Assembly (NCBI GenBank): GCA_012728435.1
Contig: JAAYFC010000068.1
Coordinates: 1 to 64,000, forward strand
DNA: 64,000 bases
Direction of reading: 5' to 3'
From: Clostridiales bacterium
GTDB lineage: Bacteria > Bacillota > Clostridia > Christensenellales > Aristaeellaceae
The notes below the pieces were generated by a model. It was not told where the DNA came from, did no database searches, and saw only the letters and a program-made list of their open reading frames with translations. The position numbers and the translations under genes were made by a program. Positions 55,198-63,174 of this stretch are shown here, piece after piece. The first letter of the stretch is position 1. Each line of letters starts with the position of its first letter.

Positions 55198-56050
55198 ACA
55201 CAATGTGGTCTGGGACGACCCCAAGCTGCTGAAAAGAAAGCGGATGATTGGCATTGCCAGTATCGCCGCGGTTCTTGTTGTGTTTTTGGTGCTGGCCATT
55301 CTGCTTAAGAACCCCTTGCTCACCGCCATTCGGGACAAGGCCAGCTTCCGAACCTGGATGCAGGAGCGCGGCTTTTTGAAGTATCCTTTGATGGCTGGCA
55401 TCATGGCGCTGCAAGTCATCATCGCCTTTATCCCGGGCGAACCCATCGAAATTATCGCAGGCTATATCTTTGGCGCCTGGGGCGGTTTGCTGCTGTGTCT
55501 GATAGGAACTGCACTTGGCAGCGTGCTGATTATCCTGGTGGTCCGCAAGTACGGCATGCGTGTTGTTTCGCTGTTTGTGGAGAAGGACCAAATTGAGAAC
55601 CTACGTTTCTTCAAAGACCCCAAGAAGCGGGACGCTGCCATCTTTCTGCTGTTCTTAATCCCCGGTACACCCAAGGACATCCTGACCTATCTGTCAGGCC
55701 TGGTGCCTATCCATCTTGGCAAGTACCTGTTGCTGACCAGCATCGCGCGCATCCCCTCCATCATCACCTCCACCATGGGCGGCAACATGCTGGGCAAGCA
55801 CGAGTACCGTTACGCGCTGCTGGTTTTCGCAGTAACGATGGCCATCACCATCTTGGCCACCTTAGGCTACCAGCTATATCAAAAACGGCGTGACAAAAAG
55901 GAAGAGCTGGTAAAACATAAGCCAGAGGCTGAAGATCCCGCTGGGCTGCCTGAGGCAGAGCAAACGGCGCCCGTGCAACAGCCAGCGCCTAAAAAGAAAC
56001 CCGCGCAAAAACCACACGCTAAAAAGGAATCCGGCAATGTTTCAGCGTAA
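55178..56050 (+). CDS. TVP38/TMEM64 family membrane protein
   Basis: 290 aa. VTT domain with six membrane segments; signatures AFIPGEPIEIIAGYIFGAWGGLLLCLIGTALGSVLII (about 86-122) and FLIPGTPKDILTYLSGLVPI (about 155-174). This DedA-superfamily group includes lipid scramblases and exporters. The C-terminal 50 residues are a Lys/Pro/Ala-rich hydrophilic tail. Start is GTG (55178) with GGCAG; a TTG at 55193 is an alternative. Cotranslated with tlyA and the DnaD-domain gene. Confidence 0.8.
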   Translation: MTSPLDKHNVVWDDPKLLKRKRMIGIASIAAVLVVFLVLAILLKNPLLTAIRDKASFRTWMQERGFLKYPLMAGIMALQVIIAFIPGEPIEIIAGYIFGAWGGLLLCLIGTALGSVLIILVVRKYGMRVVSLFVEKDQIENLRFFKDPKKRDAAIFLLFLIPGTPKDILTYLSGLVPIHLGKYLLLTSIARIPSIITSTMGGNMLGKHEYRYALLVFAVTMAITILATLGYQLYQKRRDKKEELVKHKPEAEDPAGLPEAEQTAPVQQPAPKKKPAQKPHAKKESGNVSA

Positions 56051-57494
56051 TGATGAGGCCCGCCTCTTTGGCGTCACCGCGGTGGAGAACATCTTCATCA
56101 CGGAGTATTTGCCCGCCGCTGATGGGGACAAAATCAAAGTCTATTTATATGGCCTTTATCGCAGCCAGTTTGGCGAGGAAAGCTTTGGTGTAAAGGAAAT
56201 GGCCATCTCCCTGTCTATCGAAGAGGGGCAGGTGTTATCCGCGCTGCGCTATTGGGAGCGCCGCAGGCTGGTGGAGCGCGTCAGCGACCAACCGCCTACC
56301 TTTATTTTTCACCATCTGGGCCAACGCTTCATGACCGGGCAAGACCAGATATCCGGCGATGAGGACTACATCCTGTTCTCAGACGCAGTCAACACGCAAC
56401 TGGGCAGCCGGCGCAAGTTGCGCGAGAGCGATATCTCCATGGCCTATGAATGGGTGGAGGACTTGGGGCTGCCGCAGGAGATTATCCTGATGCTGCTCAA
56501 TTATTTTGCGGATACAAGGGGAGCGCATTTCTCCTTCAAAAGCGCGCAAACCACAGCTGTTATGATGAAGGAAGACGGCATCAGTACTACGGAGGATGCG
56601 GAGCAGTTCTTCAGCCATTCCAAGCGCACGCATGCCGGCGCGCGGGCTGTGCTGTCGCAGTTCAATCTAAGACGCCTGCCGACGGAGCCGGAGCTGGCGC
56701 TCTACCGCAAATGGACGGAACAATGGGGCTTTGATGACAAAGCCATCATCATCGCCTGTCAGGAAACGGTGGCAGCTAACAATCCCTCCTTCTCTTACTT
56801 AAACGGCATCTTAGACCGCATCAAGAACAAGGTGGCAACGAAAGGCTCAAAAGCCATCAAGCAGCATTTTAAGGAAGAAGGCCAGGATGTAGAGCAGGTA
56901 AAAATGGTCTTGCAGGAGTTGGGCTTGCAACACGTCAGCCCTTATACCCTGATGTCCGCTTTCCTTCTGCTGCGGGAGGCATACCCGGTTGAGATGATTA
57001 TCCTGGCGGCCAAGTCCGTACGCGCACGCAATGGGAAGTTTGAGGATGTGGAGCCGCAGCTGATGACCTGGGCCAAGCAGGGGCTGAAAGAGGATAAGCA
57101 GGTGATAGAACACCTGCTGGCGCTGAAGAAGTATATGCCAAAGATGCACGAAGTGTTTGAAGCCTCCGGCATGGATGGCCGCATTGGCGAAACAGATCTG
57201 ATGCGGTATCAGCAGTGGCGTGAGGAAGGGCACAGCGACGAGGTCATTTTGGAAGCCGGTAAACGGGCGCGCTCTGCCCGCCAAAAATTGAGCTATATCC
57301 AACGAATCCTGAATGACTGGAAAAAACAAGGGGTGAAAACCCTTCAGGATGTCGAGAAAGCCAGCCTTCGTCCGCAGGGCGGTTCCAAAAAGAAGGTGGC
57401 TTTCCAGGAATACGACCAGGAACAGGGCAGCGTGGATACCCCCTACGCCGGCCTTGACCTGCTGAAGGAAGCGAGGGACGCACATGGCAAATGA
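56037..57494 (+). CDS. DnaD-domain primosome protein
   Basis: 485 aa. N-terminal winged-helix-like region (about 15-85), then repeated DnaD/DnaB_2 units of about 55 residues: near 137-205 (YEWVEDLGLPQEIILML...), 218-275 (LYRKWTEQWGFDDKAII...) and 385-440 (RYQQWREEGHSDEVILEAG...YIQRILNDWKKQGVKT). The last has the canonical YxxxILxxWxxxG motif. In Bacillus the DnaB/DnaD proteins load the helicase with DnaI, which is the next gene here. It overlaps its neighbours. Confidence 0.88.
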   Translation: MFQRNDEARLFGVTAVENIFITEYLPAADGDKIKVYLYGLYRSQFGEESFGVKEMAISLSIEEGQVLSALRYWERRRLVERVSDQPPTFIFHHLGQRFMTGQDQISGDEDYILFSDAVNTQLGSRRKLRESDISMAYEWVEDLGLPQEIILMLLNYFADTRGAHFSFKSAQTTAVMMKEDGISTTEDAEQFFSHSKRTHAGARAVLSQFNLRRLPTEPELALYRKWTEQWGFDDKAIIIACQETVAANNPSFSYLNGILDRIKNKVATKGSKAIKQHFKEEGQDVEQVKMVLQELGLQHVSPYTLMSAFLLLREAYPVEMIILAAKSVRARNGKFEDVEPQLMTWAKQGLKEDKQVIEHLLALKKYMPKMHEVFEASGMDGRIGETDLMRYQQWREEGHSDEVILEAGKRARSARQKLSYIQRILNDWKKQGVKTLQDVEKASLRPQGGSKKKVAFQEYDQEQGSVDTPYAGLDLLKEARDAHGK

Positions 57495-58449
57495 GTATCT
57501 ATTGCAAGCAATTGAGGAGTGCGGTGCCCGCAAGTTTGACAACCAGGCGCAGGAGCGCAGGCGTATGGCCCATGCAGTCAGCCTGGCTCCGCAAATAGAG
57601 GTGCTGGATACCAAGCGCAGGGAAGACATCTTAAGCGGCCTGAAGGCTGCCATACAGGGCATCAAACCTGAGGGCATTGCAAAGAGCACCAAGCAGATTA
57701 ATGAGCAGATTAAAACGCTGCTGCAAGAAAACAATTTGCCCGAGGACTATCTGGATCCCATCTTCCAGTGCGCTATCTGCCAGGACAGCGGATATGTGGG
57801 CGAAGTGGAAAAGACCTTGTGCGCCTGCGTTACAAAGCGCTATCACGAGCTGCTAAGCGGTGAGTTTGACACGCCCCATTCCCCCAGCTTCGAGCGGTTT
57901 GACTTAAAGGTGTTCCTGGAAGTCGCGCTGGATGACCAGGGCACCACCCAGCGAATGCTGATGAGCGTGCTGAAGCAACACTGTGAGCGCTTCGCGGACG
58001 CAGTGCCCGAAGGCAGACTGAACCTCTTGCTGTTTGGTCCCAGTGGCCTGGGCAAAACCTATTTATTAAAATGCGTCGCCAAGCGCGTGCGCGAACGCGG
58101 CATCCACACGCTGACCCTCAACGCCAACGCCCTGCTCAACCACATCCGACAGGCATATTTCGCCCGGGATGAAGAGGTGGATGAGCCCTATTATTCTGTT
58201 CCTTTATTATTGATTGACGACTTGGGCACCGAGCCCCTGTGGGAGAACATCACCTTGGAGCAGCTCTTCGCGCTGCTGGAGCACCGGATTCAAAACCGCT
58301 TGCAGACTGTCATCAGCACCAATCTGCCGCTGGAGCAGCTTAAAGAGCGCTACACCCGGCGTATCTACTCCCGCTTGCTGGACCAAAACCAAAGCCTTGT
58401 ACTGCAGTTTATGGGTCAGGATGTGCGCTTGACACCCAGACAAAATTAA
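57484..58449 (+). CDS. dnaI: primosomal helicase loader DnaI/DnaC-like ATPase
   Basis: 321 aa. N-terminal helical zinc-binding part with CAICQDSGYVG...LCAC (about 97-120), then a AAA+ domain: Walker A FGPSGLGKTYL (about 178-188), Walker B LLLIDDLGTE (about 239-248), sensor region STNLPLEQLKERYTRRIYSRLL. It loads the replicative helicase. Overlaps the DnaD gene by 11 bp. Its terminator lies inside the convergent hemZ gene. Confidence 0.93.
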   Translation: MANEYLLQAIEECGARKFDNQAQERRRMAHAVSLAPQIEVLDTKRREDILSGLKAAIQGIKPEGIAKSTKQINEQIKTLLQENNLPEDYLDPIFQCAICQDSGYVGEVEKTLCACVTKRYHELLSGEFDTPHSPSFERFDLKVFLEVALDDQGTTQRMLMSVLKQHCERFADAVPEGRLNLLLFGPSGLGKTYLLKCVAKRVRERGIHTLTLNANALLNHIRQAYFARDEEVDEPYYSVPLLLIDDLGTEPLWENITLEQLFALLEHRIQNRLQTVISTNLPLEQLKERYTRRIYSRLLDQNQSLVLQFMGQDVRLTPRQN

Positions 58450-59931
58450 TCAGTCTTCTTGTGATTCCGGCGCTTTGACGCCTTTCCCTATGCCCTTAAA
58501 GAGGGCTTTTTTTGCGTCCATCATCTCATCCACCCGCGCTAAATAGTGGTGCACATCCTTCACATTCGGGCTGCGCAGCACACGCTCCCGACCTGGGGAC
58601 ACCCATTTGGACACGGCGCCAGCGCCCATGGCCAGCACGATGGTGTGGTCTTCCATCATGTCGATATTGTACAAGCAGGCATAGCCAGGCTTGGCGTAGC
58701 CTACATTTTCCTGGTTGCCCGCCATATGCTTCTGGCGGTACAGATAATAAGGCTGATAGCCGTTGCGCGCGGTTTCTGACAGCGCCAGCTGCACCATCTC
58801 CCCCACCTGCGCATCTTCCGCCTGCCGTACCCCCTTGCGGTACAGGGCACTGGAGCGCTTGATGCTGAGGGTGTGAACTGTGATGGCCTCAGGGGCTAAC
58901 TTTAGAATCTGTGAGAGCGAGGCAGTGAACATGTCCACATCCTCACCTGGCAGACCCGCAATTAAATCCATGTTGATGTGCGAGAAGCCCATCCGCCGCG
59001 CCAAAGAAAATGCCTCCAGGGTCTGTGCGCTTGTATGCTGGCGGCTAATTGTTTCAAGGGTGCTGTCATGCAGGCTTTGCGGGTTGACGGAGATGCGCTG
59101 CACACCAGCGTCCTTGATGACCTGCAAACTCCCCTTGGTGATCGAGTCCGGCCGCCCGGCTTCCACCGTTCGCTCTTGCGCCTGATCAAACAAAGGCTGA
59201 GCGGCTGTTAACACCTTATGCAGCAAATCCTCCGGCAGCACAGTCGGTGTGCCGCCCCCTACATACACAGAGCGCGCGGTTAAGCCATTATCCTTCATCA
59301 ATCGAATCGTGCCCTCCACCTCGTGAATTAGGGCATTGACATAGTCCGGCAGCAGGCGGCCATCCCCTGCCTCACGGCTTAGGAAACTACAATAGCTGCA
59401 CCGTGTCCTGCAAAAGGGAATGCCGATATAGCATGCGATTTCCCCGGGCTTAGCCTGCGGGAGGCCCGTTTGCAAACCAACAATTTCCAAAAGCAATCTG
59501 GCTTTTTCATCGGACAAACAGAATACATTCTGGACCTGCCGGACGGCTTCCTTGACGCTCTGGCCTCCAGCCATCGCGTCCATCACCAGGCGCGTAGGCC
59601 GGACACCCGTCAGCGCACCCCAGGGCGGACGGATCCCCGTCGCCTGCATCAGCGCATGAAAAAGCCCCAGCTTCTGCTGGCGCTTGTGCAGCCGCTTGGC
59701 TTCCAGAAGATCCCTTGAGAGGGTTACTGTATTTGAGACATCGGCTTGATACAGCCCATTCAGACTGACTGTACACTCACGCTCTGAGCGCAAAAGCTCT
59801 TCTTTGATATAGACCCTTAAGTCTGCATCATCAGGCGCATCCGCCTTGTCCACAGAACCAAAAAACAGGTTGAGCACATCAAAGAGCTCTGACTGAAAAC
59901 CCGTGACGGGGGAAGTAAGATAAACCTTCAA
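58450..59931 (-). CDS. hemZ: coproporphyrinogen III oxidase-like radical SAM protein HemZ
   Basis: 493 aa. Radical SAM core with CRTRCSYC: Cys174, Cys178 and Cys181 bind the 4Fe-4S cluster. YVGGGTPT (about 227-234), the SVNPQSLHD segment and LIAGLPGEDVDMF follow. HemZ of clostridia has a long N-terminal THUMP-like extension (1-160) that is present here. It may act in heme or a related tetrapyrrole, or may have another substrate; no other heme gene is in the window. Start is TTG at 59931 overlapping the MBL gene stop (TTGA); the ribosome site is weak. Confidence 0.88.
   Translation of the reverse strand: MKVYLTSPVTGFQSELFDVLNLFFGSVDKADAPDDADLRVYIKEELLRSERECTVSLNGLYQADVSNTVTLSRDLLEAKRLHKRQQKLGLFHALMQATGIRPPWGALTGVRPTRLVMDAMAGGQSVKEAVRQVQNVFCLSDEKARLLLEIVGLQTGLPQAKPGEIACYIGIPFCRTRCSYCSFLSREAGDGRLLPDYVNALIHEVEGTIRLMKDNGLTARSVYVGGGTPTVLPEDLLHKVLTAAQPLFDQAQERTVEAGRPDSITKGSLQVIKDAGVQRISVNPQSLHDSTLETISRQHTSAQTLEAFSLARRMGFSHINMDLIAGLPGEDVDMFTASLSQILKLAPEAITVHTLSIKRSSALYRKGVRQAEDAQVGEMVQLALSETARNGYQPYYLYRQKHMAGNQENVGYAKPGYACLYNIDMMEDHTIVLAMGAGAVSKWVSPGRERVLRSPNVKDVHHYLARVDEMMDAKKALFKGIGKGVKAPESQED
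58492..58513 (+). terminator. dnaI operon terminator inside hemZ
   Basis: GCCCT (58492-58496), loop TAAAG, AGGGC (58502-58506), then TTTTTTT to 58513. On the plus strand it follows dnaI by 43 bp, lying within the 3' part of the antisense hemZ coding sequence. Confidence 0.7.
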
Positions 59932-60497
59932 CGGATGATGTCCAAAGGGCCGTGCCCCGGATGAATCGTGCAGCCCTTCAGCGAAAACAGACGCCGCAGG
60001 GAGGCCCGCATGTCCTCCATGCTGCCGCCTGGCAGGTCCGTCCTGCCATAATCACCCTTGAACATCGTGTCCCCGGTGAAGATATCCTCATCCACCTTAA
60101 AACAGACGCTGCCGCGCGTGTGCCCAGGGGTGTGAAGCACGGTGAAACGAATGGCGGCTAGGTGTAAAACCTGTCCTTCCGCGAGGGAATCCGTCGCAGA
60201 CGGGCGCTTCTTTGTGTCACCCATCATCATCCCAAAATTAAAGTGGCTGTCAGACAGCATCGCAGCGTCCTGGTTGTGGATGTAAATCGGCCTGTCTGCA
60301 AAGGCATACAGGGCACCGGTATGGTCAAAATGCCCATGCGTCAAAAGGACCGCAGCGACTGCGCGGGAATCAAGCGCTTTTTGAATCATGTCCGCATCAG
60401 CGCCTGGGTCGATGATGACCGCGTCCTCCCGGCCCTCTTGGTACAAGATATAACAATTGGTTTCCAACTCACCCACTGGGAGCGTAATGATGTGCAT
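59928..60497 (-). CDS. MBL-fold metallo-hydrolase (glyoxalase II-like)
   Basis: 189 aa. The metal-binding THGHFDHTGA (about 54-63) is the family signature, with the next His in LHTPGHTRGS (about 120-129), Asp in FTGDTMFKGDYGR and the last His in IHPGHGPLD. Likely hydrolyses a thioester or phosphodiester; not enough to say hydroxyacylglutathione. ATG overlaps nothing upstream (8-bp gap to dtd). Cotranscribed with relA-dtd. Confidence 0.88.
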   Translation of the reverse strand: MHIITLPVGELETNCYILYQEGREDAVIIDPGADADMIQKALDSRAVAAVLLTHGHFDHTGALYAFADRPIYIHNQDAAMLSDSHFNFGMMMGDTKKRPSATDSLAEGQVLHLAAIRFTVLHTPGHTRGSVCFKVDEDIFTGDTMFKGDYGRTDLPGGSMEDMRASLRRLFSLKGCTIHPGHGPLDIIR

Positions 60498-60505
60498 GCG
60501 GCCTC

Positions 60506-60955
60506 CTAAAACTGTTTCTTGGAATCAAGCAGGAGGGTGACTGGGCCATCATTGACCAGGGTTACTTCCATGTGCGCACGGAAAACACCGCGCGCTACTG
60601 GAACATGATGGCTTTCCAGCCGCTCACAACAGGCGATGTACAGCTCATTGGCGCGCACCGGCTCCTCAGCCTGGGTGAAACCTGGACGGTTTTGACCCCT
60701 GGCATCCCCCAGCAGGGTGAACTGACTGACAAGCAGCACCTCACCGCCCACGTCCTTGACGCTGCGGTTCATCTTGCCCTCGTCGTCCGCGAAAATACGC
60801 AGTTTGGCAATCTTATCGCCCAGGTATTGCGCGTCCTTATCGGTATCGCCTGTCTCCACACCCAGCAGGACCATCAAACCATGTTTGATTTGACCTGTGA
60901 TGTTTCCTTCTACAGCTACGGATGCCTGGGTCACCCGCTGAACAACTGCTCTCAT
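60506..60955 (-). CDS. dtd: D-aminoacyl-tRNA deacylase
   Basis: 149 aa. Homodimeric proofreading enzyme that removes D-amino acids and glycine mischarged on tRNAs. MRAVVQRVTQASVAVEG at the start, SQFTLLGDARGQNRPGFTQA (about 78-97) and the cross-subunit Gly-cisPro loop NDGPVTLLLDS near the end. Between relA and the MBL gene, a common clostridial order. ATG at 60955. Confidence 0.95.
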   Translation of the reverse strand: MRAVVQRVTQASVAVEGNITGQIKHGLMVLLGVETGDTDKDAQYLGDKIAKLRIFADDEGKMNRSVKDVGGEVLLVSQFTLLGDARGQNRPGFTQAEEPVRANELYIACCERLESHHVPVARGVFRAHMEVTLVNDGPVTLLLDSKKQF

Positions 60956-60973
60956 GATGCTCCTCTACCTTAT

Positions 60974-63166
60974 CTACCGCGCGCTGCGGAAGGCTTCCAG
61001 CACATCCGAACGTTTTTGCATCCGGGTGATTACGTTCTTCACCTGTTCCTTGCTGGTTACCTGCAAAACCAGGTGCAGCCGGCGGATGCCTTTTTTAACC
61101 TCTTCCTGGGAGCCGGCCACCACCGGGGTGCCAGCGTTGGCGATGTACATCATCATCTCACCCAGGATGTTCGGGCTGTCATACACAGTTAGTCTGATGC
61201 TGGCGTTGAAATTGCCAGCGTCCTCATCCGCCCAGCTGACATTGATTAGGCGCTCTTCCTCCGCGTTGACGGCATTGACACAGTCCGCCTTGTGCACGGT
61301 TACCCCGCGGCCCCTTGTAATAAAACCGATGATGTCATCCCCCGGCACCGGGTTGCAGCATTGGCCAAAGCGAACCAGCATGCCCGATCCACCCTCCACA
61401 TAGATGCCGTGGGTGGGCTTGCCCTGATGCCGAATGTGCTTGGGATCCGGGATGGTGACGGGCTTCTTTTCTTGCAATTGGTCTGTCGCCCGTTTTTGCT
61501 CCTCCAGAAATTTTGAGATCACATAAACTGAGGGTATCCCGCCGTAACCAACCGCACCGTACAATGCCTCTAGATCCGGGAAGGAATAGCGCTTGAGGAT
61601 GGGCTCGTAAAACTCGGGCTTGGTGAGCTCGCCCAGCTTCACACCACGGCGCTTTGCCTCGTGCTCCAGGATGTCGCGCCCCTTTTGGATGTTTTCACCG
61701 CGCAGTTCCTTTTTGAAAAACTGGCGAATCTTGGACTTGGCCTGCTGGGTTTTTACCACGCTCAACCAGTCTAAACTGGGGCCCTTTGAGTGGGAGGAGG
61801 TCATGACCTCCACCCGGTCGCCCGTTTTCAGCTCTGTCTGCAAAGGGACCATCTTGCCGTTCACCTTGGCGCCGACGCAGGAGTTGCCCACGTGAGAGTG
61901 GATGCGATAAGCAAAATCCAGCGGGGTCGCCCCGCGCTGCAAGTTGATGATGTCCCCCTTAGGGGTGAAGACAAAAATGTCCTCGCTGAACAGGTCGGTC
62001 TTCAGCCCGTCAATGAACTCCTTGCTGTCCCTGGTTTCTGATTGCCAGTCCAAAATCTGCCGCAACCAGTAAAGCTTTTTGTCCAGCCCGCCATCAGCGG
62101 AGCCTTCTTTGTAATTCCAGTGTGCCGCGATGCCGTACTCGGCAATCTGATGCATCTCCCGCGTGCGAATCTGCACCTCAAAGGGGGAAGGAATGGTGCG
62201 CCCGCCAATCAAGGTGGTATGCAGAGACTGATACATGTTGGACTTTGGCGTGGAAATAAAATCCTTGAAGCGGCCGGGCATCTGCGTCCACAAGGTGTGC
62301 GCAATCCCAAGCACCGTATAGCATTCCGGAATCGTATCCACCACCACGCGCACCGCAATTAAATCATAAATCTGGTCAAAGGAACGGTTCTGTATGACCA
62401 TCTTTCGATAGATGCTGTACAGGTGCTTGGGCCTGCCATCAATCTCAAAACTGTGCATGCCCATCTCGTGAATCTTCTCGCTTAAGGTATTGATGATGGT
62501 CTTGATCTGTTCTTCCCGCTCGATGCGTTTTTGCCCCACCTTGATGGCGACATCCTTGTAGCCGTCTGGATCCAGATACCGCAGTGCCAGATCCTCTATC
62601 TCTGCCTTGATGGTGTATACACCCAGACGGTGTGCCAAAGGCGCATAGATGTCCAGCGTCTCCTGCGCGATGGCGACCTGGCGCTCAGCTGGCTGGTGCG
62701 TCAGCGTGCGCATGTTGTGCAGGCGGTCCGCCAGTTTAATGAGAATGACACGGATGTCCTTGCTCATCGCCAGGATCATCTTCCGCCATGACTCGGCCTG
62801 CTGTTCCTCCCGGTCCATGAAGTCCAGCTGACCCAGTTTGGTCACGCCATCGACTAAAACAGCAATCTCCTCACCAAACTCCTTCTGGATGGTTTCAAGT
62901 GTGATGCCTTCCACATCCTCCACCGTATCATGCAAAAGACCCGCCGCGACGGAGCTGGCATCCAACTGCAATTCCACCAGGATGCTGGCGACGTGAATGG
63001 GGTGAGACACATACGGCTCCCCGCTGAGCCTGACCTGGCCCTCATGCGCGGCTACAGCGAAATCATAGGCTTTTTTAACCAGCACAAGTGACTCCGCCGT
63101 GCTATATTTGCTTAGCCGGGCAGTCATTTCCTCCAGGTTCATCCGTTCAAATGCTGTGTGAGCCAT
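60974..63166 (-). CDS. relA: bifunctional (p)ppGpp synthetase/hydrolase (RelA/SpoT)
   Basis: 730 aa, the full Rel length. HD hydrolase with LLHDTVED (about 77-84), synthetase domain with GRPKHLYSIYRKM (about 236-248) and VRVVVDTIPECY, TGS domain near 390-455 (VFTPKGDIINLQRGATPLDFAYRIHSHVG), and a C-terminal zinc-finger/ACT region from about 640 (WADEDAGNFNASIRLTVYDSPNILGEMMMYI). Both active sites look intact, so it makes and degrades (p)ppGpp. AAGGAG directly before the ATG. recJ lies just upstream. Confidence 0.95.
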   Translation of the reverse strand: MAHTAFERMNLEEMTARLSKYSTAESLVLVKKAYDFAVAAHEGQVRLSGEPYVSHPIHVASILVELQLDASSVAAGLLHDTVEDVEGITLETIQKEFGEEIAVLVDGVTKLGQLDFMDREEQQAESWRKMILAMSKDIRVILIKLADRLHNMRTLTHQPAERQVAIAQETLDIYAPLAHRLGVYTIKAEIEDLALRYLDPDGYKDVAIKVGQKRIEREEQIKTIINTLSEKIHEMGMHSFEIDGRPKHLYSIYRKMVIQNRSFDQIYDLIAVRVVVDTIPECYTVLGIAHTLWTQMPGRFKDFISTPKSNMYQSLHTTLIGGRTIPSPFEVQIRTREMHQIAEYGIAAHWNYKEGSADGGLDKKLYWLRQILDWQSETRDSKEFIDGLKTDLFSEDIFVFTPKGDIINLQRGATPLDFAYRIHSHVGNSCVGAKVNGKMVPLQTELKTGDRVEVMTSSHSKGPSLDWLSVVKTQQAKSKIRQFFKKELRGENIQKGRDILEHEAKRRGVKLGELTKPEFYEPILKRYSFPDLEALYGAVGYGGIPSVYVISKFLEEQKRATDQLQEKKPVTIPDPKHIRHQGKPTHGIYVEGGSGMLVRFGQCCNPVPGDDIIGFITRGRGVTVHKADCVNAVNAEEERLINVSWADEDAGNFNASIRLTVYDSPNILGEMMMYIANAGTPVVAGSQEEVKKGIRRLHLVLQVTSKEQVKNVITRMQKRSDVLEAFRSAR

Positions 63167-63174
63167 CTCTCTCC

